Assembly: GCA_031969915.1 (NCBI GenBank)
Contig: DALYJJ010000151.1
Location: 1 to 14,088 of the forward strand
Length of the DNA: 14,088 nt
DNA from: DALYJJ01 sp031969915
Lineage (GTDB): Bacteria; Acidobacteriota; Terriglobia; Bryobacterales; Bryobacteraceae
Direction: 5' to 3'
Part shown: positions 1 through 6,763 of the stretch, one piece after another
Layout of the letters: the number at the start of each line of letters is the position of its first letter
How positions within the stretch are numbered: position 1 is the first letter of the stretch
The notes under the pieces: model-generated
What the model was told of the DNA's origin: nothing
Databases searched by the model: none
Seen by the model: only the letters and a program-made list of their open reading frames with translations
Made by a program: the position numbers and the translations under genes

Positions 1-49
1 CTCCTCCGTGCCCGAAACCACCCCCGCCCCGGTGGCCGGACAGAACTGA
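1..49 (+). CDS. possible C-terminal tail of an upstream gene
   Basis: Reading from base 2, the frame runs open to a TGA at 47-49 and gives a 15-residue tail, SSVPETTPAPVAGQN. Nearly every third codon position is G or C, as in the real genes of this window. A short Pro/Thr/Ala-rich tail is a plausible protein end, but 15 codons are too few to prove coding. Nothing about function can be said. Confidence 0.25.
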   Translation, partial: SSVPETTPAPVAGQN

Positions 50-74
50 TTCCCTCCCCTCCCCGCCCGAAGTC

Positions 75-80
75 TACACT
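75..80 (+). promoter_or_regulatory. candidate -10 element (TACACT) upstream of the glycosidase/SGNH gene
   Basis: The hexamer TACACT matches the bacterial -10 consensus TATAAT at four of six positions and stands out in GC-rich surroundings. Transcription would start near base 87, upstream of all candidate start codons (107, 152, 170) of the next gene. No convincing -35 box is visible 16-18 bases upstream. A similar TACNNT hexamer precedes several other genes here. Confidence 0.3.
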
Positions 81-151
81 CTGGCCGATTCCTCCCGGCA
101 CGGAGTGTGCCCACCCCACGCCGCGCCACGCCGGTTGCCTCCCGCTCCGCC

Positions 152-2674
152 ATGGGATGTAATCGCGTGATGCGCTGCGTCCTGGCCCTCTTGCTGCTGG
201 CCTCCCTCCTACCGGCCGCCAAAGTCACCCTCGTGAAGCAGCCCGCCGGATGGCGGCTTCTCCGCGACGGAAAGCCGTACTTTATTCGGGGTGCCGTGGC
301 CTACCAGTTCCTCGACCGCCTCGCCGCGGCCGGCGCCAACTCCATCCGGTCCAACCCCGACCGCCTCGACGAAGCCCATCGCCACGGCCTCACCGTCCTG
401 GTGAACCTTCCCATGGGCTCGCCCCGCCACGGCTTCGACTACACCGATCCCGGAGCCGTCGCCGGGCAGCGCGAGCGCATCCGGCAGATCGTTCTCAAGC
501 ACAAAGATCACCCCGCTCTGCTTGCCTGGTGCCTGGGCAACGAACTCTCCATCCGCACCACCGCCGGGGAGCGCCTCCGGGTGTGGAAGGAGATGGACTC
601 GCTCATTCGATTGATCAAGCAGATCGATCCCAACCACCCCGTCTCCACCGCCTCCGGCGACGCCTACCGGCGGGAGCTCACCGAGATCCAGGAGCACGTT
701 CCCGCCCTTGATTTCATTGGCCTCAACGCCTACCACGACATGCTCACCTTGCCCGAAGACGTCGCCCGCCAGGGCTGGACCAAGCCCTACGCCGTCACCG
801 AGTTCGGTCCTGTCGGACACTGGCAGGTCCCCAAGACCGAATGGGGCGTTCCCATCGAGCAGACCAGTTCCGAGAAAGCCGCGTTCTACGCAAAGGCGTA
901 CCGGCACGCCGTCGCGGACCGCCCATTATGCCTCGGCAGTTATACGTTCCTGTGGTGGCAGAAGATGGAAAAGACGCACACCTGGTACGGACTCCTGCTG
1001 ACCGACGGTAGCCGCACGGAAGCCGTTGACGCGATGCAGGAGTTGTGGACCGGAAAGCTGCCCGCCAATCGCGCACCCCGAATCGGCCCCATGAAAATCA
1101 CCGTGCCCATGGGGAGCTTCACCGCCGGCGCCAACATCCGCGCCGTTCTCGACACCTGGGACCCCGACGCCGACCCCATCCACATCGCCTGGGACCTCCG
1201 TCCCGACCTCGCCGGCGATCCCCGCGTGGGCGGCGATTTCGAAGAGTCCGTCGCGCCTCTCGGATGGGCGGTCACGGACCAGCGCGGCGCGGAGGCAACC
1301 ATCGCCCTGCCCAACCAAACCGGCAAGTTCCGCCTCTTCGCGACGGTTCGGGATGGAAAGGGCTCCGCCGCCACCGCCAACCTGCCGATCCTCATCCAGC
1401 CCGCCCCGGGGCCGTTCCCCGCCGTCAAACCGGCGCTGGATTCCTCTTCGTTCGGCGCCGGCATCCAGCGCACCATGCACCTGCTGGCCACCAGCACGCC
1501 CCACCATCGCAAGCGGGTACGCATCCTCTTCTATGGACAGTCCATCACCAAACAGGCCTGGTGGTGGCCCGTGGCCGACGACCTCCGCCGCCGCTTCCCG
1601 CATGCAACCATCGACGCGCAGAACCTCTCGCTCGGCGGATACTCGACGCAATACCTCATCCGAACCACGCCCCAGGACGTCTACGCTTTCCAGCCCGACC
1701 TCGTCGTTTTCCATGTCTATGGCGACGAAGCGCGCTATGAGCAGATCATCGCGGACATCCGCTCCCACACCTCCGCGGAGATCCTCATCCAGAACGACCA
1801 CCCCACCTCGCGCACCGACGACGATCCCCGCAACTACGATTTCCTGCCGCGTATCGCGGCGAAGTACGGCTGCGGATTCCTCGACCTGCGTACTCCCTGG
1901 CGCGAGTACCTGAAGGAGCACAACCTCACGCCGAAGGACCTGCTTCGCGACGCCGTCCACCTCAACGATCACGGCGTCTTCGTGATGGCCGAATTGACCA
2001 GGCGCTATTTCCAGATGCGCGATAACGGGGACACGAACCTTGTGAGCGCCTTTCCCGCCGATGGCGAACTGCGGTGGCAGGCCAACCGGATGAAACTCAC
2101 CTTTGAAGGCAACCGCATCGATGCCGTCGCCGCGCCCGGCCTCGCCGGCCTGCGCGCGCGCGTGCTGATCGACGGCCAGCCGCCGGCGGTCTGGGTGCAC
2201 ACCCGCCCCAGCCGGGCCTGGGGCGCGGACTGGACCGCCATCAACCGCATCACCTTCGAGAAGCCGCCCGTCGAAGAAGAGTGGCGCGCCGAACTCTTCG
2301 ATGTGGCCCCCGATGCCTCCCGGTTCCGCTTCCGCGTCATCGGTTCGAGAACCGGCCCGGACGGCGAGGGCGATAACAAGACCAGGTTCGTCTCCACTTC
2401 CGGCCGCGTGGTCATCGAGCCCGAGGATTGGGCCATCGAACGCGGCGCCCGCCTCACCAGGACCGCCATGCCCGAAGGCTTCCTGATTCACTGGCGATCC
2501 ATTCCGCAATTCGCCGCCGTGTACGAATCCCCCCGCATCGACGACCTAGCGCAGGAGCACGTTGTCACTCTGGCCCAGGGACTGCCCAACGGCAAGCACA
2601 CGGTCGAACTGGTCGCCGAAGGCCTCACCGCTCCGGCCATCGCCGAATTCCGGGCCTACCGCCCCGCACGGTGA
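152..2674 (+). CDS. secreted GH2-type TIM-barrel glycosidase fused to an SGNH hydrolase
   Basis: A predicted exported, two-enzyme protein of 840 residues. A signal peptide occupies about residues 1-23 (MGCNRVMRC then a Leu/Ala-rich core ending LLPAA). A GH2-like (clan A) TIM barrel follows at about 24-305. It opens with the typical LLRDGKPYFIRGA strand, has the acid/base Glu in WCLGNE (E131) and the likely nucleophile in VTEFG (E217). It lacks the N-terminal jelly-roll and Ig domains of classical beta-galactosidases. A beta-sandwich linker follows (about 306-420), then an SGNH hydrolase domain (about 455-625). Its block I is GQSIT (S464) instead of GDSIT, block II is LSLGGYS, block III is YGD, and block V is DAVH (D600, H603). 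The last 210 residues look like beta-rich accessory domains. ATG 152 was chosen because it gives a compact signal peptide; GTG 107 adds an Arg-rich extension and ATG 170 is also possible. Joint removal of sugars and ester groups from a polysaccharide is inference. Confidence 0.85.
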   Translation: MGCNRVMRCVLALLLLASLLPAAKVTLVKQPAGWRLLRDGKPYFIRGAVAYQFLDRLAAAGANSIRSNPDRLDEAHRHGLTVLVNLPMGSPRHGFDYTDPGAVAGQRERIRQIVLKHKDHPALLAWCLGNELSIRTTAGERLRVWKEMDSLIRLIKQIDPNHPVSTASGDAYRRELTEIQEHVPALDFIGLNAYHDMLTLPEDVARQGWTKPYAVTEFGPVGHWQVPKTEWGVPIEQTSSEKAAFYAKAYRHAVADRPLCLGSYTFLWWQKMEKTHTWYGLLLTDGSRTEAVDAMQELWTGKLPANRAPRIGPMKITVPMGSFTAGANIRAVLDTWDPDADPIHIAWDLRPDLAGDPRVGGDFEESVAPLGWAVTDQRGAEATIALPNQTGKFRLFATVRDGKGSAATANLPILIQPAPGPFPAVKPALDSSSFGAGIQRTMHLLATSTPHHRKRVRILFYGQSITKQAWWWPVADDLRRRFPHATIDAQNLSLGGYSTQYLIRTTPQDVYAFQPDLVVFHVYGDEARYEQIIADIRSHTSAEILIQNDHPTSRTDDDPRNYDFLPRIAAKYGCGFLDLRTPWREYLKEHNLTPKDLLRDAVHLNDHGVFVMAELTRRYFQMRDNGDTNLVSAFPADGELRWQANRMKLTFEGNRIDAVAAPGLAGLRARVLIDGQPPAVWVHTRPSRAWGADWTAINRITFEKPPVEEEWRAELFDVAPDASRFRFRVIGSRTGPDGEGDNKTRFVSTSGRVVIEPEDWAIERGARLTRTAMPEGFLIHWRSIPQFAAVYESPRIDDLAQEHVVTLAQGLPNGKHTVELVAEGLTAPAIAEFRAYRPAR

Positions 2675-2681
2675 GAACCGG

Positions 2682-2990
2682 ATGAACCAACACGTCAAGC
2701 TCCGCGGAAGCCCGCCCGGTTCCTCGTCCACGGTATACTTCTCCCCCGACGGAACACTGGTCGTTGAGTTCTACGATTTCGGCGAAGAGGCGCAGTCCAG
2801 CATGGGCAACGACGTCGCCTTCCTGCTCCACCTCGACCCCGCCGCGCAAGCCCAATTCGCCTCCAGCATCGGCGCCGAGGGCCCGCTCCTCGATGCGATC
2901 GCCGCCCGCTTCGCGAACTACTTCGAGGTGCGAAAGTGGCTCGACGCGCACTCCATCCCCTACCGGCACGAATTCGATTCCTGGGCGTAG
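2682..2990 (+). CDS. small hypothetical protein
   Basis: This 102-residue protein starts 7 bases after the stop of the glycosidase/SGNH gene and may be co-transcribed with it. I do not recognise the family. The product is acidic and soluble, with no signal peptide or membrane segment. The N-terminal half looks beta-rich (TVYFSPDGTLVVEFYDFG). The C-terminal half looks helical, with an LLDAIAARFANYFEVRKWLD stretch at about residues 68-87. Third-position GC is high, consistent with real coding. The start is the first ATG after the preceding stop; an in-frame extension upstream would lie inside the previous gene. No strong ribosome binding site is visible, so translation may depend on the upstream gene. 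Confidence 0.7.
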   Translation: MNQHVKLRGSPPGSSSTVYFSPDGTLVVEFYDFGEEAQSSMGNDVAFLLHLDPAAQAQFASSIGAEGPLLDAIAARFANYFEVRKWLDAHSIPYRHEFDSWA

Positions 2991-3007
2991 GAGAGAGAAA
3001 GGGAAGG

Positions 3008-3084
3008 TGGTCGGGGCGGCCGGATTCGAACCAGCGACCTTCTGCGCCCAAGGCAGACGCGCTACCAGGCTGCGCTACGCCCCG
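3008..3084 (-). tRNA. tRNA-Pro (anticodon UGG), CCA encoded
   Basis: The minus strand folds into a complete 77-nt cloverleaf. The acceptor stem is CGGGGCG/CGCCCCG with discriminator A and encoded CCA. The D arm is GCGC-AGCCTGGTA-GCGC, the anticodon stem is TCTGC/GCAGA with loop CTTGGGC, the variable loop is AGGTC, and the T arm is GCTGG-TTCGAAT-CCGGC. The anticodon TGG reads CCA (and wobble) proline codons. The 5' segment GTAGCGCAGCCTGGTAGCGC is typical of bacterial tRNA-Pro. On the 5' side, TAGAAT (3098-3093) is a possible -10 placing the start two or three bases before the mature end. Part of this gene is repeated at 4444-4478. Confidence 0.97.
3044..3079. repeat. direct repeat copy 1 (inside tRNA-Pro), possible att site
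   Basis: This segment covers the anticodon-arm-to-acceptor part of the tRNA-Pro 5' half. Its first 23 bases (3044-3066) and last 12 bases (3068-3079) recur identically and in the same orientation at 4444-4478. The only difference is one base (A3067) missing from the second copy. Here the repeat is part of the intact tRNA. Together the copies bracket the XRE/nucleotidyltransferase cassette. Confidence 0.75.
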
Positions 3085-3189
3085 ACCTCTTGATTCTAGC
3101 TAAACTGCCTCCGCCCCTTCGGTCGCAATTTTCTGCCACTTTCGTCTCCTCGGTACTCGCCATGTGGAACTCCTGTCTCCGTGATAGGC

Positions 3190-3208
3190 TATTGCAATAT
3201 ATGCAATA
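3190..3208. promoter_or_regulatory. inverted-repeat operator candidate for the XRE regulator
   Basis: A perfect 7-5-7 inverted repeat, TATTGCA-ATATA-TGCAATA, lies 17 bases upstream of the XRE start codon in the most AT-rich stretch of the window. HTH_XRE regulators usually bind such dyads as dimers and repress their own operon. A -10-like AATAAT (3205-3210) overlaps its right arm, so binding would plausibly block the promoter. The inverted repeat is seen directly; binding and autoregulation are inferred. Confidence 0.6.
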
Positions 3209-3225
3209 ATTGAGAAGCTTACGAC

Positions 3226-3891
3226 ATGGCGCTCTCGCAGCTTCAAGCCGCTCGACGAGAAGCTGGCCTTTCCCAGCAAGGCGCGGCCGCGCGCCTTGGG
3301 GTGTCTCAGCCATACTATTCGCAGTTGGAGAATGGGTCGCGCGCTTTGACGGAAAAACTCGCCGCGCGAGCCGTGACCACGTTGGATGTTTCACCGTGCG
3401 TCCTTCCGCTCCCTGAACTCTCAGCGAGTTGGCGCCCCGTGTCGGCAGACCGGCTCACGTCGGCCGTGGCGGCTCTGGGCTATCCTCCCTTCGGACATTT
3501 GCGGAGATCCTCAAAGCTGATGAATCCGGCGCTGGTCATTGTCGGCGTGCTGGCGCATGCCGATTTGGACGTCCGCCTCGTAGAGGCGCTCCCCTGGGTG
3601 CTGTCAGAATTTCCGGATCTCGACGTCGGTTGGCTGGCGGCGCAGAGCCGTCTGGCAAATCTCCAAAACCGGCTGGGCTTCGTTGTTATGCTGGCCGATG
3701 CCGGCACACCGCAACTGACTGAATTGCTTGCCGACCTGGAATCCTCGAGACTTGCTGGCGAGGGCACACTGTGCCGCGATTCCATGCCAAAAGCGGAACG
3801 CGAGTGGGTTCGAAAAAACCGTCCTGCCGCTGCCAGGCATTGGCGCTTACTGACAACGCTCACGCGGGAACAACTTCCCTATGCCGCATGA
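3226..3891 (+). CDS. XRE-family HTH regulator, putative antitoxin of a nucleotidyltransferase
   Basis: A 221-residue cytoplasmic protein. An HTH_XRE domain lies at about residues 4-57: helix 2 is LSQQGAAARLG and the recognition helix is VSQPYYSQLENGSR. A C-terminal domain of about 150 residues has conserved-looking patches LGYPPFGHL, ALPW (121-124) and LQNRLGFVV (146-154), and no catalytic motif that I recognise. The stop overlaps the start of the nucleotidyltransferase gene by 11 bases, so the two are surely one translationally coupled operon. A GAGAAG ribosome site 8 bases before ATG 3226 supports the start. Codon use is more mixed than in neighbouring genes, and the pair is bracketed by tRNA-Pro repeats, both signs of transfer. 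The antitoxin role is inferred from pairing, by analogy with AbiE-type (type IV) and MNT/HEPN-like systems. Confidence 0.85.
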   Translation: MALSQLQAARREAGLSQQGAAARLGVSQPYYSQLENGSRALTEKLAARAVTTLDVSPCVLPLPELSASWRPVSADRLTSAVAALGYPPFGHLRRSSKLMNPALVIVGVLAHADLDVRLVEALPWVLSEFPDLDVGWLAAQSRLANLQNRLGFVVMLADAGTPQLTELLADLESSRLAGEGTLCRDSMPKAEREWVRKNRPAAARHWRLLTTLTREQLPYAA

Positions 3892-4420
3892 CGCTCCATC
3901 CGAGCCCTGGTTGTCTTTTCTGAGCGATCTCGACGCCGCGCTCGATGAACAGACGAAACTTCACTGCATGGGCGGATTCGCGATCGTTCAGGCGTACGGC
4001 CTCGGCCGGGCGACGGCGGACATCGACGTTTTGTCCGTGGTGCCGTCTTCGAGCAGTGGCCGACTCCTTGATCTCGCCGGCAAGGAATCGCCCTTCCGGA
4101 ACAAACACGGCATCTACCTCGACGTGGTCACGGTCGCCACGGCACCTGAGGACTACACCGCTCGTGTGGCACCGCTTTATGCTGGCGTTTGGCGGAAGCT
4201 CAATCTGTTTGTTCTGGAAGCCCACGATCTCGCCCTGACCAAGTTGGAACGCAACTTCGAGCGCGACCGTGCGGATGTCGCGCATCTCGCGGGTGCCGGC
4301 TATCTCAAGGCGGCGACCCTTCGCGAGCGCTACTACAAGGAACTTCGGCCTTACGTCATCGGCCGCGAATCATGGCTCGACCAGACGCTCGAGCTTTGGC
4401 TGGAGGCCTACTTTCCCTGA
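3881..4420 (+). CDS. DUF6036-like nucleotidyltransferase, putative toxin or defence effector
   Basis: A 179-residue protein of the minimal nucleotidyltransferase fold. The signature is clear: GGFA (31-34), then the metal-binding pair in TADIDVL (D47, D49), and a third acidic residue in IYLDVV (D81). It continues with DLALTKLERNFERDRADV (116-133), typical of AbiEii/MenA-like and DUF6036 families. All catalytic acids are present, so the enzyme should be active. Related enzymes modify RNA, for example tRNA acceptor ends, and so block translation; the substrate here is unknown. The gene begins inside the end of the XRE gene. The gene order, regulator then NTase, matches the AbiEi-AbiEii layout. 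Alternatives are a housekeeping NTase or an effector without toxicity, but the setting beside a tRNA remnant favours a mobile toxin-antitoxin or phage-defence cassette. Confidence 0.82.
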   Translation: MPHDAPSEPWLSFLSDLDAALDEQTKLHCMGGFAIVQAYGLGRATADIDVLSVVPSSSSGRLLDLAGKESPFRNKHGIYLDVVTVATAPEDYTARVAPLYAGVWRKLNLFVLEAHDLALTKLERNFERDRADVAHLAGAGYLKAATLRERYYKELRPYVIGRESWLDQTLELWLEAYFP

Positions 4421-4425
4421 GGAGT

Positions 4426-4438
4426 CCGGCCGCGCCGG
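4426..4438. terminator. weak GC hairpin between convergent genes
   Basis: CCGGC-CGC-GCCGG forms a 5-bp stem directly after the stop of the nucleotidyltransferase gene and before the end of the opposing glycosyltransferase gene. It has no T-tract on either side, so it is at best a poor terminator. It is listed because it is the only hairpin in this convergent gap. Confidence 0.2.
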
Positions 4439-4443
4439 TCCCC

Positions 4444-4478
4444 GCGCCCAAGGCAGACGCGCTACCGGCTGCGCTACG
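4444..4478. repeat. tRNA-Pro 5'-half remnant (direct repeat copy 2), possible att remnant
   Basis: Bases 4444-4466 equal 3044-3066 and 4467-4478 equal 3068-3079. On the minus strand the copy reads from near the end of the acceptor 5' strand through the D arm to the anticodon loop. One D-loop base is lost, and the T arm and full acceptor stem are missing, so it cannot be a functional tRNA. It ends 5 bases before the stop of the glycosyltransferase gene. It is best explained as the displaced half of the original tRNA gene after integration of the XRE/NTase cassette; a local partial duplication is the alternative. Confidence 0.75.
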
Positions 4479-4483
4479 CTACG

Positions 4484-5935
4484 TCACCGCTTGCTCACGC
4501 GGTACACGCGAAAAACCTCGTTCGCGAAGACCGGCTCCAGCCGCACGACGCGTTCGTACTCTGCCCGGCCGGGCTCAAGTTCATTCCACGGACGCGGCCC
4601 GGCGCTCACCAGGTATGCCAGCTTCCCTGCGTCCGGAACGCCCGTCGTCAGCGAGACCCGTTCCCCCAGCAGATGCATGACCCTCGGTTTGAAAAATCCG
4701 ATCAAATCCTCCCGGCGGGTGTTGGCTCGAATCCAGGCGAAGAGTTCCGTGCTCGCCGGTTCCTGCGGATGCCACGCCTCCCTCGGCAACCGTCCCGCGG
4801 CAAGCAGCCAGACCGATGCCGTTAGAAACACCGCGGGCAGGCCGAAACGGAGGGCCGTTCCGCCGGGACCGGCGAACCGCGCCCATCGCCCGGCGGCGGC
4901 GCAATGCTCCACTCCGCTCAAGAGCAGGATCAACAGAAACGGAACCAGCGGCATCATGAACCGGTAGCCTTGCCCGGCGGGCCAGAGCACGTAGATCGCG
5001 AACGTCGCCGCGAAGTACAGCGTAATGTGCCCCGTCCGCGCGAAGCTCTTCACAGCGCCCCAGCAGACCAGCGGTCCGAGTAGTAACGCAAACACCGCGC
5101 TCCCTCCGCGACCCGCCGTGAAGAACTCGAAAATCGCAATCGGGTACGTCCGCAGGTTCTCCCAAATGGTTCCCATCGTCAGGCCCCGGAGCACTTCGAA
5201 GTGCCCCTCTTCGGCCGCCGGGTACATTCGAGTGAAGACCAGTTGCAGGACCGCGAACGCAGCGTAGGGCAGCACCAGCCTCAGCCAGTCGGCTCGGCTG
5301 GCCCGGCGGAATCCCGCTTGCCACAACGGCAGTAATTGCCGTGCGCTGACGGCGGCCAGCATCGCCACTCCGTTCGTGCGAATCGCGAAACAGAGGAAGG
5401 CGCCCGCCCCCAACGCGAGCGCCGCCGCCGTTCGCCCGCGCGGGCGATGCAGCGTTGCTTCCATCAACAGAAACGTCGAGACCGTGGCCAGCATGAACGG
5501 GAACTCGCTCAGAATCCGGTTGCAGTAGTTCAACATCCCGGGATTCAGCCCGAGCATCAGCGCGATCGAAAGCGCGCTCGCGGCGCTGACGAACCTCGCC
5601 GCCAGCGCCCAGGTTGCGGCCATCAGCAGCAGCAGAAACGCGACGTTGAATCTCTTGAACACTCCTAACTCGAAGCCGGCCACCCGCGATTCCAGGGCCA
5701 GGATCACCGGCAGCCCCCATGGGTACGCGTGCGGGCCCACCAGGATGCTCGAGTTCTTCACCATGAATGTGTTCTCGGCCAGATACGCGCGCGGACGCCC
5801 CTCCAGAACGCTCTTCGCCTGCAGCAGGTACCCCGCCCAGTCATCTCCCCAATTCTCGTAGTTCGTGAGGAAGCTGGCGGCCAACACACCCGAGATCAAC
5901 AGCGACAGCGCCAACGCCGGCACGGCTTTCGTCAA
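4484..5935 (-). CDS. GT39/ArnT-like polytopic membrane glycosyltransferase
   Basis: A 483-residue integral membrane protein with about ten hydrophobic helices (for example residues 4-24, 95-117, 121-133, 145-160, 168-196, 217-236, 277-293, 303-319, 327-343, 362-380). The first periplasmic loop carries the acidic pair NWGDDWAGYLLQAK (D31, D32), the position of the catalytic or metal acid in GT-C enzymes using polyprenyl-phosphate sugars. SEFPF (143-147) and YRFMMPLVPFLL (324-335) also match the PMT/ArnT style. A soluble C-terminal part follows from about 390. The likely role is transfer of a sugar from a lipid carrier to a protein, lipid or glycan outside the membrane; the acceptor is unknown. 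The start is TTG 5935, whose TTGA overlaps the stop of the CBM9-like gene, with GGAGG about 10 bases upstream. The frame stays open further upstream, but that is a shadow of the neighbouring gene. Confidence 0.82.
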   Translation of the reverse strand: MTKAVPALALSLLISGVLAASFLTNYENWGDDWAGYLLQAKSVLEGRPRAYLAENTFMVKNSSILVGPHAYPWGLPVILALESRVAGFELGVFKRFNVAFLLLLMAATWALAARFVSAASALSIALMLGLNPGMLNYCNRILSEFPFMLATVSTFLLMEATLHRPRGRTAAALALGAGAFLCFAIRTNGVAMLAAVSARQLLPLWQAGFRRASRADWLRLVLPYAAFAVLQLVFTRMYPAAEEGHFEVLRGLTMGTIWENLRTYPIAIFEFFTAGRGGSAVFALLLGPLVCWGAVKSFARTGHITLYFAATFAIYVLWPAGQGYRFMMPLVPFLLILLLSGVEHCAAAGRWARFAGPGGTALRFGLPAVFLTASVWLLAAGRLPREAWHPQEPASTELFAWIRANTRREDLIGFFKPRVMHLLGERVSLTTGVPDAGKLAYLVSAGPRPWNELEPGRAEYERVVRLEPVFANEVFRVYRVSKR

Positions 5936-6750
5936 GCGGGCAGATCCTCCACCAGATCGCGCGTGAACTCCACCAGCGTCCACCGTTCTGGCTGGTGCGT
6001 ATCGTACACGCCGTGCGTGTTCCAGGCCCATGCCGGGTGCGGCTGCACTTCCACCCCCGACAACACCAGCTTCTGAAACCGGCCGAAGAACATTCGCCAC
6101 CGGTCGCCTTCCCGGGGCGGCAGCGCTCGCCCGTTTGCCAGCGGTCCCATGCCCGCCCACGGCAACACCACCTGCGCCGTCCAGCCGCGATCGACATCGC
6201 TCGCGTCGTTCAGCGTCCCGTCCACGTGCACCGCCGATCGCATCCCGGGAAAGTCCCAATCCAGAAACGCCCAGCGCAGCTTGCGCGGATGCGTGCCCCA
6301 CCAGAAACTCCCTCCGGTGCGGTCGTAGTCTCCGCCGAAGGTGAGCGCCCGGCGCCGCGTGACGTCAAACTCTTTCTGATCGAAGCGCGCAAATGCGTCC
6401 TGCCAGATGAAGAACACTTCGTAGACCGTGCCCGCGGCGTTGATCTCAAACTCGTAATAGCAGTCGCCGCCGTCGATGAACACCTCGACGTCGTTTTCCA
6501 GAAAGACCAGGGAATCCCGCTCCGTCTGGCGCGCTTCCACGAACGGCTCTTCGATCCAGAACGAGACGTAGAGGTTCTCCTCGTCCCACAGCGCCGCTGC
6601 TCGCGTGTCGAACAGAGCCGGCGCACCGGTCACCATATCGACGAAGCGCGGCGACCGGGGGGCCTTCTTCCACGCGGCTTGATCCGGCCTCCCCGCCATC
6701 GCCATCGGCGATCGGGTGCGATAGCAGCGATACGGGTCCTCATTCGGCAT
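5932..6750 (-). CDS. carbohydrate-binding family 9-like protein
   Basis: A 272-residue protein with the CBM9-like beta-sandwich pattern: a ligand-facing opening DQAAWKKAPRSPRFVDMVTG (23-42), ALWDEENLYVSFWIEEPF (53-70), NDVEVFIDGGDCYYEFEIN (86-104) and a Trp/His-rich C-terminal strand PHPAWAWNTHGVYDT (237-251). This family binds terminal sugars or forms accessory domains of glycosidases; here it stands alone, without an enzyme domain and without an obvious signal peptide. It is the first gene of a pair with the membrane glycosyltransferase, joined by a TTGA overlap. ATG 6750 was chosen because family members begin with a short YxCxRA-like strand before the dG.lDe.aW motif. The in-frame sequence upstream runs into the opposing peptidase gene and is not coding for this protein. 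Its start lies 13 bases from that gene's start. Confidence 0.82.
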   Translation of the reverse strand: MPNEDPYRCYRTRSPMAMAGRPDQAAWKKAPRSPRFVDMVTGAPALFDTRAAALWDEENLYVSFWIEEPFVEARQTERDSLVFLENDVEVFIDGGDCYYEFEINAAGTVYEVFFIWQDAFARFDQKEFDVTRRRALTFGGDYDRTGGSFWWGTHPRKLRWAFLDWDFPGMRSAVHVDGTLNDASDVDRGWTAQVVLPWAGMGPLANGRALPPREGDRWRMFFGRFQKLVLSGVEVQPHPAWAWNTHGVYDTHQPERWTLVEFTRDLVEDLPA

Positions 6751-6763
6751 ACGATTGATGATA

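Noticed and set aside
926..2509. 527-codon open frame on the minus strand
   Set aside because: It lies fully antisense to the glycosidase/SGNH gene, whose protein motifs are unmistakable. Long antisense frames are common in GC-rich DNA, and its Gly/Asp/Val-rich product resembles no family.
3062..3394. 110-codon minus-strand frame across the tRNA and XRE start
   Set aside because: It overlaps the tRNA, the operator and the XRE HTH region and has no recognisable features.
4444..4478. A second tRNA-Pro gene
   Set aside because: Only the D arm and part of the anticodon arm remain. There is no T arm, the acceptor stem is lost and one D-loop base is missing.
5936..6301. N-terminal extension of the membrane glycosyltransferase
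   Set aside because: These codons overlap the CBM9-like gene out of frame and give a Gly/Arg/Ala-rich stretch without membrane character. The TTG at 5935 with GGAGG upstream fits better.
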